Numbered from the stretch's first letter, positions 1 through 8,768 are shown. The stretch: 49,081 nt of DNA from Vibrio qingdaonensis (GCF_026191675.1 NZ_JAKRRY010000039.1:1-49081), one strand, 5' to 3'. A program made the numbers and translations. Notes: generated from the letters alone by a model not told the origin.

Positions 1-6
1 AATTTT

Positions 7-888
7 ATGAGAGCGATGTCAGTCACCACCGCAATGTTATTGCTTGTTTTTGGAAACCAAATTGCGATTTTGTCTGACGCGATGATTAAGAGTGTCGGTA
101 ATGATGTTGCCGTCTTCCAGTTTGTTTTTTTCCGTCAAATCTCTGCGGTATTGCTTTTATTGCCTCTTTTTGCGCTTAGTAAACCCAAAAATCTCACTGC
201 CGGACTTAAATGGCACATTGTTCGAGCACATGTCTGGCTATTTGGTGCGGTATTCATGGTTTACGCCATCTCGTCCATGCCTTTAGCCACCGCCAACGCG
301 ATTTTCTACGCGGCACCTTTAATGATGCTGCCACTGGCTGCCCTATTCTTTGGCGAAAAACTCTCCTCTCAAACCATCGCTGCCGCAATCATGGGCTTTG
401 CTGGCGTATTGGTGATTATTCGACCCGATCAAATCGATTTTGCCGCCCTTGCCGCTTTGGTGGTCGCACTCACTATTGCCGTGAACAATTTACTTATTCG
501 TAAATTGCCCAAGGAACAATCGGTCGTGCATACGCTACTCATTACCAACCTAGTTGGCATCCCAGTATCCTTATGCCTAGTGTATATGGAGGGGGATACT
601 TGGGACTGGAGCGCTTTTCCTACCGCAGCAGCTTCAAGTACTTTTATTTTGATATACGCCGCGACGTGCGTGTTGACGTATCGTGCCGTAGACAGCAATA
701 AAATCGCCAGTGCGGAATACAGCGGACTGATTGGCGCTGTGGCTGTTGGTCTATTATGGTTTGGGGAAGTGCCCGATATTTTTATGGCAATTGGAACCTT
801 GATGATCGTCGTGCCTATTATTTGGCTCACTAAGCGAGAAAAAAGACGCAACCGATCGCATATTAAATCAACATTAATTGACAATTAG
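7..888 (+). CDS. DMT-family (EamA-type) inner-membrane transporter
   Basis: A 293-residue, very hydrophobic protein with about ten predicted membrane segments, arranged as two EamA-like halves. The first half carries the typical glycine- and proline-rich stretch (ATANAIFYAAPLMMLPLAALFFGEKL, residues roughly 92-117, quoted in part) and the second repeats the pattern near residues 225-255. EamA/RhaT proteins export or import small metabolites; the substrate cannot be read from sequence. The C-terminus ends in a basic cytoplasmic tail. The frame is open to the window edge, so the ATG at 7 or 16 is assumed rather than proven; membrane segment 1 begins directly after it, which fits. It is upstream of the betaine importer but separated by about 90 bp, so co-transcription is uncertain. 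Confidence 0.85.
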   Translation: MRAMSVTTAMLLLVFGNQIAILSDAMIKSVGNDVAVFQFVFFRQISAVLLLLPLFALSKPKNLTAGLKWHIVRAHVWLFGAVFMVYAISSMPLATANAIFYAAPLMMLPLAALFFGEKLSSQTIAAAIMGFAGVLVIIRPDQIDFAALAALVVALTIAVNNLLIRKLPKEQSVVHTLLITNLVGIPVSLCLVYMEGDTWDWSAFPTAAASSTFILIYAATCVLTYRAVDSNKIASAEYSGLIGAVAVGLLWFGEVPDIFMAIGTLMIVVPIIWLTKREKRRNRSHIKSTLIDN

Positions 889-979
889 TGATCTAGGTGT
901 GAACAGAATGTGAATGAGGTTTGTAATATTTTTTCATATTTCATATACTTAATCGTGAACCCTGATATGGAAAATCATT

Positions 980-1990
980 ATGAAACACCTTGCAAGGAAA
1001 TTGCTAATCTCTTCACTGTTCGTCGCTTCATCCCTCCAAACTGTCTCTGCTAGTGAATGTGAACCCGTCACCATCGCTGACATGAACTGGAACTCTGCCA
1101 CTCTCATTGCCAACATCGATAAGTTTATCCTAGAAAATGGTTATGACTGCCCAACAGAACTTGTTCCTGGCGATACCATGCCAACTGGCGCATCCATGAT
1201 TTCAAAAGGACAGCCAGATATTGCGCCAGAGTTTTGGAGTAACTCCATGCGTGAAGCACTGGATGCGGGTGTAAAAGAAGGCCGTATTCAATACGCAGGC
1301 ACAACACTTTCTGATGGCGGCGAAGAAGGCTATTGGGTCCCCGCTTATATGGTCGAAAAAGATCCTTCGCTTGGCACTATTGAAGGCGTGATCGCTAATG
1401 CTAAGCTCTTCAGCCACCCAGAAGATCCAGCTAAGTCAGGCTTTTATTCCTGTCCAGCAGGCTGGAACTGCCAAATTTCAGCAGGCAATCTATTTACTGC
1501 ACTTAACTTAGAAGACGCTGGATTTGAAGTCATTGACCCAGGGTCAGGTGCGGGCTTGTCTGGTTCAATCGCTAAAGCTTACGAGCGTGAAGAAGCGTGG
1601 TTTGGCTACTACTGGGCACCGACTGCAGTATTAGGTAAATACAAAATGGTTAAAGTCGACTTTGGTAGCGGCGTTGATGCTGAGCACTTTAAAGAGTGCA
1701 TTACCAATGAAGACTGTTTAACACCAAAAGCGACGATGTACCCACCTTCAGTTGTTGAAACCGTTGTGACAACGTCATTTGCAGAGAATTCGCCTGCCGC
1801 GATGGAATACTTCGCTAAACGTGAGTTCAGTAATGAACAGATGAATGGTTTACTTGCTTGGATGGAAGATGAGCAAGCTGACGGTGAATTTGCCGCTGAA
1901 CATTTCATGAAAGAGTACAAAGATACATGGGCTGCTTGGTTACCTGCTGATGTTGCCGCTAAAGTGCAAGCTGCTATCGACGCATTGTAA
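980..1990 (+). CDS. proX: Glycine betaine/proline-type ABC transporter, substrate-binding protein (ProX-like)
   Basis: Periplasmic binding protein of the OpuAC family, 336 residues. It starts with a signal peptide (basic MKHLARK, a hydrophobic core, cleavage likely after TVSA, near residue 24). The mature part opens with the family's typical strand (VTIADMNWNSATLIANIDKF) and has the PTGASMISKGQPDIAPEFW segment, rich in the aromatic residues that form the cage for quaternary amines in this family. It delivers glycine betaine, proline betaine, choline or a similar osmoprotectant to the ProW/ProV complex. Gene order X-W-V differs from enterobacterial V-W-X; I recall the XWV order from other vibrios. 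No betIBA genes are next to it. The exact ligand is inferred. Confidence 0.9.
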   Translation: MKHLARKLLISSLFVASSLQTVSASECEPVTIADMNWNSATLIANIDKFILENGYDCPTELVPGDTMPTGASMISKGQPDIAPEFWSNSMREALDAGVKEGRIQYAGTTLSDGGEEGYWVPAYMVEKDPSLGTIEGVIANAKLFSHPEDPAKSGFYSCPAGWNCQISAGNLFTALNLEDAGFEVIDPGSGAGLSGSIAKAYEREEAWFGYYWAPTAVLGKYKMVKVDFGSGVDAEHFKECITNEDCLTPKATMYPPSVVETVVTTSFAENSPAAMEYFAKREFSNEQMNGLLAWMEDEQADGEFAAEHFMKEYKDTWAAWLPADVAAKVQAAIDAL

Positions 1991-2011
1991 TTCAAGCGTA
2001 TTTACAATTCG

Positions 2012-2063
2012 AACAGAGAGTAATCCGAACGCATTTTTAGTTCGAAAATAGCGACTCTCTGTT
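2012..2063 (+). repeat. Stem-loop after proX
   Basis: A perfect 10-bp outer stem (AACAGAGAGT / ACTCTCTGTT) surrounds an inner 5-bp stem (CGAAC 2026-2030 with GTTCG 2040-2044). It starts about 20 bp after the proX stop. No T-run follows, so it looks more like an mRNA-stabilising or processing element than a strict terminator. Confidence 0.6.
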
Positions 2064-2072
2064 GCGGCGAAC

Positions 2073-2116
2073 GAGCATTGATCATTGACGAGTGTGACAC
2101 GTGAAGATCAATGCTC
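2073..2116 (+). terminator. Second stem-loop, possible partial terminator between proX and proW
   Basis: Perfect 11-bp inverted repeat GAGCATTGATC (2073-2083) / GATCAATGCTC (2106-2116) with a 22-nt loop, followed by TCTTTATAA. It could end most proX transcripts so that binding protein is made in excess over permease and ATPase. The remaining 200 bp up to proW show no other clear element apart from the AAGGAG ribosome site just before the proW ATG. Confidence 0.5.
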
Positions 2117-2316
2117 TCTTTATAACAACGATAAGTATGGTCGCCTTTGGATTAGCGTAATTCTTCACCTTTTCGTTTTAGGCAAAGATGCTATATCAAG
2201 CGACCTTTTTTGCTATTGAGCCATGGTTATCCTTTGAAAGGTGACCAATGACAAACCTTTGTGGTGACGCATTAAAACGGCAAAAAATAGTGGCATAAGT
2301 GGTCAAGGAGTGACAG

Positions 2317-3210
2317 ATGTCCGATGCCAGCTGGTTGAGTGAAATTCCTCAACTTGATAGAAAACAACTACTCGATATACGAAAAACACTTGATGGTGCG
2401 TATAGAGAGTTCTCCAGAGAATACGGAGACACGATTGAATCCCTATTCGATCCGCTTCTAAGCTTCCTCATATGGTTTGAAAAACTGCTACTAAGTAGCC
2501 CTTGGTGGCTCATTATTGGCATCTTGGCAGGTCTGGCTTTTGTTGCCAGCCGCTCATGGAAACTCACCCTTTCTGTTGCCGTCGCCTTCTTTTTAATTGG
2601 TTTCTTTGGTATGTGGGACAATACCATGCGAACCATGAGTATTATTCTCGTCTCAACCTTCGTCGCCATTGCGCTGGGCATCCCTACCGGAATACTGATG
2701 GCACAATCGAAAAAAGCACGAGCGGTCATCACCCCGATTCTTGATATCATGCAAACCATGCCCGCCTTCGTTTATCTTATACCTGTGGTTATGCTACTGG
2801 GCATAGGTAAAATTCCGGGTGTTATTGCCGTTGTTATCTATGCCATTCCACCGGTTATCCGTTTAACCGACCTTGGAATACGCTTAGTGGATAAAGATGT
2901 GTTAGAAGCCTCCACGGCCTATGGCGCCAGTCCGATGCAGCGTTTATTTGGGGTACAGGTACCACTTGCCATGCCAAACATTATGGCAGGCATTAACCAA
3001 ACAATTATGATGGCGCTAGCAATGGTGGTCATTGCATCCATGATTGGCGTGAAAGGGCTAGGTCAACCAGTACTTAAGTCTATTACTAACCAATACTTTA
3101 CTCTTGGTCTTCTAAACGGCCTTGCTATCGTAGCCCTGGCTATTATCTTTGACCGCGTCTCGCAAAGCTATGCTAAGCGTACGCAAGCACATTTAGGAGG
3201 ACGAGACTAA
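2317..3210 (+). CDS. proW: Glycine betaine/proline-type ABC transporter permease (ProW-like)
   Basis: Inner-membrane permease of 297 residues. It has an amphipathic N-terminal region of about 55 residues, then membrane segments from about residue 60 onward. The EAA loop that docks on the ATPase is visible as EASTAYGASPMQRLFGVQVP with the following LAMPNIMAG, near residues 195-225. Family members form the channel for betaine uptake. A good ribosome site (AAGGAG, then GTGACAG) fixes the ATG at 2317. Its stop overlaps the proV start by one base (TAATG), indicating translational coupling. It is shorter than E. coli ProW mainly because the N-terminal extension is reduced. Confidence 0.92.
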   Translation: MSDASWLSEIPQLDRKQLLDIRKTLDGAYREFSREYGDTIESLFDPLLSFLIWFEKLLLSSPWWLIIGILAGLAFVASRSWKLTLSVAVAFFLIGFFGMWDNTMRTMSIILVSTFVAIALGIPTGILMAQSKKARAVITPILDIMQTMPAFVYLIPVVMLLGIGKIPGVIAVVIYAIPPVIRLTDLGIRLVDKDVLEASTAYGASPMQRLFGVQVPLAMPNIMAGINQTIMMALAMVVIASMIGVKGLGQPVLKSITNQYFTLGLLNGLAIVALAIIFDRVSQSYAKRTQAHLGGRD

Positions 3211-4448
3211 TGACTCAGCCTCAACCTATTATTCAGATCAAAAATCTGTACAAGATCTTCGGGCCGAAAGACAAATCCTACTTGCAAGCGGTGAAAGACG
3301 GCGAAAGCAAAGATGATCTTCTTGCTAGAACCGGTCATACCCTTGGGCTGCAAAATATTAATCTTGATATTTATCCCGGTGAGATATTCGTTATTATGGG
3401 ATTATCGGGTTCAGGTAAGTCGACGATGATTCGTCACTTTAACCGCCTCATAGACCCATCAGAAGGCGAAATCATCGTCGATGGCTCTGATGTGATGAAA
3501 CTCTCTAACCAAGAGCTACGTGACTTCAGACGCCATAAAATGTCGATGGTATTCCAGCGTTTCGGGCTACTCCCGCACAAAACCGTTATCGACAACGTCG
3601 CTTATGGGTTGCAAATTCAAGGTTTAAGTAAAGAAGACCGTTACGCAAAAGCGGGAGAATGGATTAAAACCGTAGGGCTTGATGGGTATGAGCAACAATA
3701 CCCTAGCCAACTCTCAGGTGGACAACAGCAACGTGTCGGGCTAGCTCGAGCACTATGTACTGACGCCGATATTTTGCTAATGGATGAAGCCTTTTCTGCA
3801 CTCGACCCGTTAATTCGAAGTGAAATGCAAGATCAACTGATTGAACTGCAAGAGAAGCTGCATAAGACCATCATCTTTATTACCCATGATTTGGATGAAG
3901 CACTACGAATTGGTGATCGCATTGCCATTCTTCGTGATGGTGTTGTCGTCCAGCAAGATAAGCCAGTAGATATCTTGTTAAACCCGGCCGATGATTACGT
4001 TGAAGCCTTCGTAAAAGACGTCAATCGAGCAAGGGCACTGACCGTTGAAACCGTCATGCAACCGCCTATTGCTCGTATTACCGCAGAAACTCTGGGTGAA
4101 GCCATTGCACAAATGCGTCGATCGTCAGAAGATTATGGTTACGTCGTCAACGATGATGGTTACCAAGGTGTCATCACGCAAGAAACGTTAGACCAAGTCG
4201 AGCAAAAAGATTATCACAAAGAAATCCCGTCTCAGATGCTTGACGATGTCCCTGCCGTTCAAAGTGATGCGCTACTTGAAGCCGTTATACCTGAAACACT
4301 AGACAGTGATCATCCACTGCCTGTTGTCGACGACAACGGCGACTTACAAGGTCACCTTTCAAAATCAACACTTGCCGATGTGTTAAGTGATACCTCTCAA
4401 TCAGGCGATGAAGAGAAACCGTCTGCGGTAAAGAATAACGCTGCATAA
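3210..4448 (+). CDS. proV: Glycine betaine/proline-type ABC transporter ATPase with CBS tail (ProV-like)
   Basis: ATPase of 412 residues. It has Walker A (GLSGSGKST), Q-loop (VFQRFGLLPH), signature (LSGGQQQR), Walker B (ILLMDEAFSALDP) and the H-loop (FITHDLDEA) in order over residues 60-235. The N-terminal extension before Walker A is typical of ProV. Residues about 280-390 form a weakly conserved CBS pair; in the related OpuA importers CBS domains sense ionic strength. The last 20 residues are polar and acidic. It couples ATP hydrolysis to ProW. The start overlaps the proW stop, and a strong terminator follows at 4488-4527. Confidence 0.93.
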   Translation: MTQPQPIIQIKNLYKIFGPKDKSYLQAVKDGESKDDLLARTGHTLGLQNINLDIYPGEIFVIMGLSGSGKSTMIRHFNRLIDPSEGEIIVDGSDVMKLSNQELRDFRRHKMSMVFQRFGLLPHKTVIDNVAYGLQIQGLSKEDRYAKAGEWIKTVGLDGYEQQYPSQLSGGQQQRVGLARALCTDADILLMDEAFSALDPLIRSEMQDQLIELQEKLHKTIIFITHDLDEALRIGDRIAILRDGVVVQQDKPVDILLNPADDYVEAFVKDVNRARALTVETVMQPPIARITAETLGEAIAQMRRSSEDYGYVVNDDGYQGVITQETLDQVEQKDYHKEIPSQMLDDVPAVQSDALLEAVIPETLDSDHPLPVVDDNGDLQGHLSKSTLADVLSDTSQSGDEEKPSAVKNNAA

Positions 4449-4487
4449 TCGCAGCGCTGATACTGAGCCTTGAGAACTCCCTACATA

Positions 4488-4527
4488 TAACGCTTAATCA
4501 CACCTTTTTGGTTGTGATTAAGCGTTA
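4488..4527 (+). terminator. Terminator after proV
   Basis: Perfect inverted repeat of 15 bp: TAACGCTTAATCACA, a loop of CCTTTTTGGT, then TGTGATTAAGCGTTA, followed by TTCGTTT. It lies 40 bp after the proV stop and closes the proXWV unit. Confidence 0.8.
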
Positions 4528-4834
4528 TTCGTTTGCCACCGAAACCTTCACTAAACATACCCCTAAAAAATACACCAATCCCACACCATCAACACAAAAA
4601 ATAGTATGCCCAGCCACTATATAATGCACCAAGTGCAATTTTGCCCACCTTCATATCTGACACCTAAATACCACCGCTTATATTTTGCACACCAATAAAC
4701 ACAATCGATACCGTACAGCCGCTTATCCCTATAATTCAGATAGTTGCCTCACGCCCCCTAGTGACCTGAAATCCATGTGTCTATAGAATGCGCGCCCAAA
4801 CCGTTTTACTTCACTCCCTACAGAGAACCTGAAC
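4528..4834. other. Gene-free spacer before the small membrane protein
   Basis: About 300 bp, A/C-rich on the plus strand, with no convincing coding frame. A TATAAT hexamer at 4730-4735 could be a -10 box for the gene at 4835, but no good -35 box sits at standard spacing. Nothing else is recognised. Confidence 0.35.
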
Positions 4835-5353
4835 ATGAATCAAGTATTCAATTCTGCACATATTACAAAAACTGTCCTACTCACACTTTGGATTGTCGCG
4901 GGCACCGCCATTCTTCAAGAGTTTGGTATTCACGACAAATGGCCTGCTTTCCTTGCGCTAATCTTCTTCTTTGAAGCGAAATTCGATTTGAGCAAATTAA
5001 AGAACATCTTCGCAGCTGGCATCGCTGGTATTGCAATGGGTATGCTTATTCCTTCTGTTCTTGGCGCGCTAGCACCATATGTAGGTGGTCTAAACGCATT
5101 TTACATCTATGTAGGTGGCGTTGTTCTTATTACTATTGGTCTAGGACCTGTTGCGCACTTTGCGTTTAGTTACATTACCTTTGCTTACGTGGTTATGTGT
5201 ATCCTACACAAAGATCACGTTGTTGAGCATGGCTTCTCATGGATGGCAACAGGCCTTCTAGGCGGCGCAATGTACATTGCTGGTGTGACTGTTATCGCTA
5301 AGTTCCTAGCTAAAAAACAAGCTAAGGCAGAACTGCAAGCAGCTAACAGCTAA
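4835..5353 (+). CDS. Small inner-membrane protein, function unknown
   Basis: A 172-residue protein with about five hydrophobic segments: residues 10-25, 33-47, 55-80, 85-125 and 135-157. It ends in a Lys/Ala-rich cytoplasmic tail (AKFLAKKQAKAELQAANS). I do not recognise a named family; the size and glycine-rich helices vaguely recall DUF1097-type proteins, but that is a guess. The ribosome site is weak (AGAGAA). It appears to be a single-gene unit, with a terminator just downstream at 5370-5399. Oddly, the last codons and the stop lie inside a 7-bp tandem repeat (5341-5361), so the terminal Asn-Ser and TAA are repeat-encoded. Confidence 0.75.
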   Translation: MNQVFNSAHITKTVLLTLWIVAGTAILQEFGIHDKWPAFLALIFFFEAKFDLSKLKNIFAAGIAGIAMGMLIPSVLGALAPYVGGLNAFYIYVGGVVLITIGLGPVAHFAFSYITFAYVVMCILHKDHVVEHGFSWMATGLLGGAMYIAGVTVIAKFLAKKQAKAELQAANS

Positions 5354-5361
5354 CAGCTAAC
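5341..5361 (+). repeat. 7-bp tandem repeat across a stop codon
   Basis: Three perfect copies of AGCTAAC followed by a degenerate fourth (AGCTTAA). The stop codon of the upstream gene is at 5351-5353, inside the second copy, so later copies are untranslated. Confidence 0.9.
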
Positions 5362-5369
5362 AGCTTAAT

Positions 5370-5399
5370 AAGGCCTTGATATTCAACTATCTAGGCCTT
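5370..5399 (+). terminator. Terminator after the small membrane protein
   Basis: Stem AAGGCCTTGATA / TATCTAGGCCTT (12 bp with one mismatch) and loop TTCAAC, followed by T-rich TCTCTTTCATTTT. Confidence 0.75.
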
Positions 5400-5468
5400 T
5401 CTCTTTCATTTTATAGATATTTCTTGTACAACAGTCAGTATCTTAGCTTCTATTCCGGATACGACTGA

Positions 5469-6641
5469 ATGAAAAACCTGCCATGGAATGCCTGGTTACT
5501 TGCTACCGTTCAACCGTTTGTGTTATCGGTCGGCGCATTAAATGTGTTTCTTGGTGGTATTATTGGTGCATCCCTGCACGACTCCCCTGCTTATGCTACG
5601 CTTCCTGTCACCACGTTGATCCTTGGTGTCTCGCTCAATGTTTTCCCCGCGGCAAAAATTCAACGACTTATCGGCCGGAAAAATGCTTTTATTATTGCTG
5701 CAATCGTTAGCAGTCTCGCTGCTTTTTTTGCTAGTTGGAACATTGAACAAGGTCACTTTTGGGGCTTCACACTCAGCACTTTTATCCTGGGCACCCAGCT
5801 CTCCTATGTGGGGCAATATCGCTTTGCCGCTATAGAAAGTTGTCAAACCCCTTCTCAACATCCATCGGTAATTAGCTTAGTGTTAGTCGGCGGAATCGCC
5901 GCCGCATGGTTAGGTCCAGAACTGTTAAATTTGGGGCAAATGGTGGCAATATTTGACTCGGAATATGCCAATGCCTATGTTGCATTAGGGATACTTGAAG
6001 CGGTGGGGGCGTGTATTTTAGCTGTCGCGATGAAGCCACTCGACGTTAGAGAAACCGATAGCAATTCAGGACCAGTTCGAACCATACCACAACTTTTTCA
6101 ACAGCCTATATTATGGCTAGCGATCGGTTCAGGGCTAACGGCCTACGCGGTGATGGCATTTTTGATGACAGCCACACCTTTAGCAATGTCTGAACATGGA
6201 CACGATATTCAAAATGCAAAGTGGGTTATTCAGAGCCACGTTATGGCGATGTACCTTCCGTCTTTAATCACACCACTCATTATTAAGCGTATCGGTCTCT
6301 ATAAACTGATCACAGTTGGCTGCGTGGTCTTTCTTGGCTGTATTGTTGTTGGCTTAGCCGGTCATTCTGTCCATCATTACTGGTGGGCACTGGTTGCTTT
6401 GGGAATAGGCTGGAATTTTTTGTTTATCGGTGGCACAAGCTTATTACCACAAACTTATCAACCACATGAACGCTTTAAAGTCCAAGCGGTGAATGACTTT
6501 TCCATTACCACTTTCCAGGCAGCCGGATCGCTAGGCGCTGGTATTGTGCTGTTCTCCCAAGGCTGGACGTGGATGCTAATTGCTTCTCTATTTCCAATAG
6601 CGCTGCTTATGCTTCTTAATTTTTCCGTCAAGAAGGTCTAA
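5469..6641 (+). CDS. MFS-type transporter
   Basis: A 390-residue protein with about twelve hydrophobic segments in two halves split near residue 200 (the charged loop KPLDVRETDSNSGPVRT). The loop after segment 2 carries the basic NVFPAAKIQRLIGRKNAF stretch, close to the MFS motif-A position (D/N-x-x-GRR/K type). Major facilitator proteins exchange small solutes using the proton gradient; the substrate is unknown. The ATG at 5469 is preceded by GGA about ten bases upstream, and the first membrane segment follows after about ten residues. It stands alone between terminator 5370-5399 and idi, so it is probably monocistronic. Confidence 0.82.
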   Translation: MKNLPWNAWLLATVQPFVLSVGALNVFLGGIIGASLHDSPAYATLPVTTLILGVSLNVFPAAKIQRLIGRKNAFIIAAIVSSLAAFFASWNIEQGHFWGFTLSTFILGTQLSYVGQYRFAAIESCQTPSQHPSVISLVLVGGIAAAWLGPELLNLGQMVAIFDSEYANAYVALGILEAVGACILAVAMKPLDVRETDSNSGPVRTIPQLFQQPILWLAIGSGLTAYAVMAFLMTATPLAMSEHGHDIQNAKWVIQSHVMAMYLPSLITPLIIKRIGLYKLITVGCVVFLGCIVVGLAGHSVHHYWWALVALGIGWNFLFIGGTSLLPQTYQPHERFKVQAVNDFSITTFQAAGSLGAGIVLFSQGWTWMLIASLFPIALLMLLNFSVKKV

Positions 6642-6871
6642 CAGTCCACCAGCCATGTCTTAACACCCACCTAGCCAATCACCACATTGGTTAGCTACCG
6701 CATTAGATTCTTCTGAACATCGTCAACACTACGCTTTTTTTAACTGGCGTTCTTGAAATAGAATTATGCTATAGTCGCCGCCACTCGCGAAAGGAGCATC
6801 GTGAGCTATCTTTACAAGTAAACAAGGCTTGGAGCTTTGCTCACTTTATATAAAGCGATAAGGCAAACGAT

Positions 6872-7423
6872 ATGTATGACGATGTAGTGATCATTGTAGA
6901 TCGATTAGGCAATCAAATTGGTGTAGAAGAAAAGTTAAACGCTCATCGATTAGGCCTAAGGCATTTGGCGTTTTCCGTATTGCTTTATCGTAAAACCAGC
7001 GATGGGTTTGAATATCTACTGCAAAAACGAGCGCTAAACAAATACCATAGTGGTGGTCTGTGGACCAATACCTGCTGTTCTCACCCGCGTCCAGACGAAA
7101 AAATCACACAAGCGTCCTCTCGACGCCTTTATGAAGAAATGGGCATTGAAGATAAACTCAATCTTGAAGAGATTGGGTGCATTAGTTACTGCGCCAAATT
7201 TTCTAATGGTTTAACGGAAAACGAGCTCGACCATGTGGTGATTGCTAATATTGATGACATTAGCACCCGCTTAAACCCCGATGAAGCCAGCGACTGCAAA
7301 TGGTGGAAAGAAGACGAGCTCGACGCTAATTTACATACTCATCGCGATGAGTTTACCGCTTGGTTTACCCTCGTTTATAACAAAGTGAAACAGCATATCC
7401 ATAACCTAGAGCTAAACAGCTAA
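6872..7423 (+). CDS. idi: Isopentenyl-diphosphate delta-isomerase, type 1
   Basis: A 183-residue Nudix-fold enzyme that interconverts isopentenyl and dimethylallyl diphosphate, balancing the precursors of quinones and undecaprenyl carriers. Visible family features are the catalytic-cysteine loop (TNTCCSHPRP, residues 65-74), the Nudix-like helix with SSRRLYEEMGIE (residues 82-93), and the catalytic glutamate region ENELDHVV (residues 116-123). Length is normal for bacterial type 1 enzymes. The gene stands alone after a 230-bp spacer. As with the gene at 4835, its stop codon falls within a short tandem repeat (7410-7465), giving the C-terminal Leu-Asn-Ser. Confidence 0.93.
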   Translation: MYDDVVIIVDRLGNQIGVEEKLNAHRLGLRHLAFSVLLYRKTSDGFEYLLQKRALNKYHSGGLWTNTCCSHPRPDEKITQASSRRLYEEMGIEDKLNLEEIGCISYCAKFSNGLTENELDHVVIANIDDISTRLNPDEASDCKWWKEDELDANLHTHRDEFTAWFTLVYNKVKQHIHNLELNS

Positions 7424-7465
7424 ACAGCTAAACAGCTAAACAGCTAAACAGCTAAACAGCTAAAC
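7410..7465 (+). repeat. 8-bp tandem repeat, seven copies, across the idi stop
   Basis: Seven perfect, uninterrupted copies of AGCTAAAC. The idi stop TAA is at 7421-7423, in the second copy. The unit length is not a multiple of three, yet adding or losing copies after the second would leave the protein unchanged. Confidence 0.95.
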
Positions 7466-7493
7466 ACGTTAGGGTAACGGTTTACTACTACCT

Positions 7494-8699
7494 TTAAAAT
7501 GACCATTTTATGTTAGCAAACAACAGTGTAGAGGGCGTTTTGCCAAACAAGCTCTCTGCGCTACCATCAAATCTTTGCACTACGGTAAGCAATTGCCAAT
7601 CTTCGGCTAATGAATATCGGTTAGATAAGCCAACAAAGTACGACCCGTCTTGATAGTAACTTGCTGATGCCGTGAACTGACTCAGCGGTGACAGATCAAA
7701 GCTCACATCGGCATACCCCGTATAGCGAGTAAAACTAAGTGTTCTTGCCGTTAATGGTAAGGTTAAATACGTCGCGGCATCAAACGTCTGTTGAGGCTCA
7801 CTAATATATAGGACGGAAGCCCGAGCAAGCCAATTACGTTGCCCGCCAAAACTATAATCCGCTTCAACGCTAGACACTAGAGTTTGCTTGTAAGCTTGAG
7901 GTTGCTGGTAAGTTTGGGGTTGATAATCCTTCAACCAAGGATCAAACCAAGTCAACTCACCTCGAATACCTGCGCCTTTGATGTCCCCGGCAAAACCTGC
8001 ACCGATCACATTATCCACCCCCGAACGTCCTAGCAAAGTTTGCACATCCCAACCTTGAAGATTAAAGAGATAACGGGCGGAATAGCGCTGTAAGTTACTG
8101 TCTTTACTTGGGCTGTAAACCACATCTAAACTACTGGCAAAGCCTAGCTTGCGGCTAATCGAAATAGCGTCGGTTCCTGATTTTTCCTCATAGTCAAAGT
8201 CATAGATTGAATACGCATTGTACAGATCGTTTGGATTCCATATCGTATTCATCGCCCAATTAATACGATAGCGCCCAACACGAGAGCGCCACTCCTCTCC
8301 CTGCCAATCCAAATACAAGCGGTCAAATTGGCTATTTACGATAACCTTGTCGTTATCCACAATATTACGTGATAGATCAAAATACCCGGCATCCCACTCT
8401 GTCACTTGTGAATAATAGGGCAACGACACACTGTCTCCCATCAGTACTCTATTACGCATCCCCGCATTAAAACGAAATGACGGAGTAAAGCGGTACTCAT
8501 AGTTAAAGCGTTGATGAATAAGGTGATCCAATGCGTTATCACTATGATCAGGTACCAACCCCGTTGCCATATATTTAACGTACCCCCCTAGATCCCAGTT
8601 ACTCTCCGGCACGAGCCCTGGGATCTCCGCTTTGACCTTTATCATGTAGCAGGCTGCACCCACAATAAAAATGGTCGTTACTAATTTCTTTAGCATCAT
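7494..8699 (-). CDS. Outer-membrane beta-barrel protein of a LolCDE-like export cluster
   Basis: A 401-residue protein with an N-terminal signal (MMLKKLVTTIFIVGAACYMIKVKA, cleavage near residue 24-25, quoted in part). It has alternating aromatic and polar strands throughout and a C-terminal phenylalanine (NIKWSF) typical of BAM-assembled barrels. The segment GRYRINWAMNTIWNPNDLYN (residues about 143-162) resembles the W-x-x-x-x-x-NPxDxxN motif of several porin-like barrels. I do not know a named family. It is the last gene of a minus-strand run, 69 bp after the ATPase gene, with the permeases and a LolA-like protein before it. This suggests it receives or exposes the exported cargo at the outer membrane; that role is inferred. 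Confidence 0.8.
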   Translation of the reverse strand: MMLKKLVTTIFIVGAACYMIKVKAEIPGLVPESNWDLGGYVKYMATGLVPDHSDNALDHLIHQRFNYEYRFTPSFRFNAGMRNRVLMGDSVSLPYYSQVTEWDAGYFDLSRNIVDNDKVIVNSQFDRLYLDWQGEEWRSRVGRYRINWAMNTIWNPNDLYNAYSIYDFDYEEKSGTDAISISRKLGFASSLDVVYSPSKDSNLQRYSARYLFNLQGWDVQTLLGRSGVDNVIGAGFAGDIKGAGIRGELTWFDPWLKDYQPQTYQQPQAYKQTLVSSVEADYSFGGQRNWLARASVLYISEPQQTFDAATYLTLPLTARTLSFTRYTGYADVSFDLSPLSQFTASASYYQDGSYFVGLSNRYSLAEDWQLLTVVQRFDGSAESLFGKTPSTLLFANIKWSF

Positions 8700-8768
8700 T
8701 GAATCATTACGCCTGCTTGTGCCGTGAGGTATGGGTAGATCGTTAAACTGACGATTAACAACATACTA

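Noticed and set aside
429..884. Minus-strand reading frame of 151 codons opposite the DMT transporter gene
   Set aside because: It lies wholly antisense to a clear membrane-protein gene, has no ribosome site, and its composition is that of a reversed hydrophobic gene.
1609..1995. Minus-strand frame of 128 codons opposite proX
   Set aside because: Antisense to a well-conserved binding protein, without ribosome site or family features.
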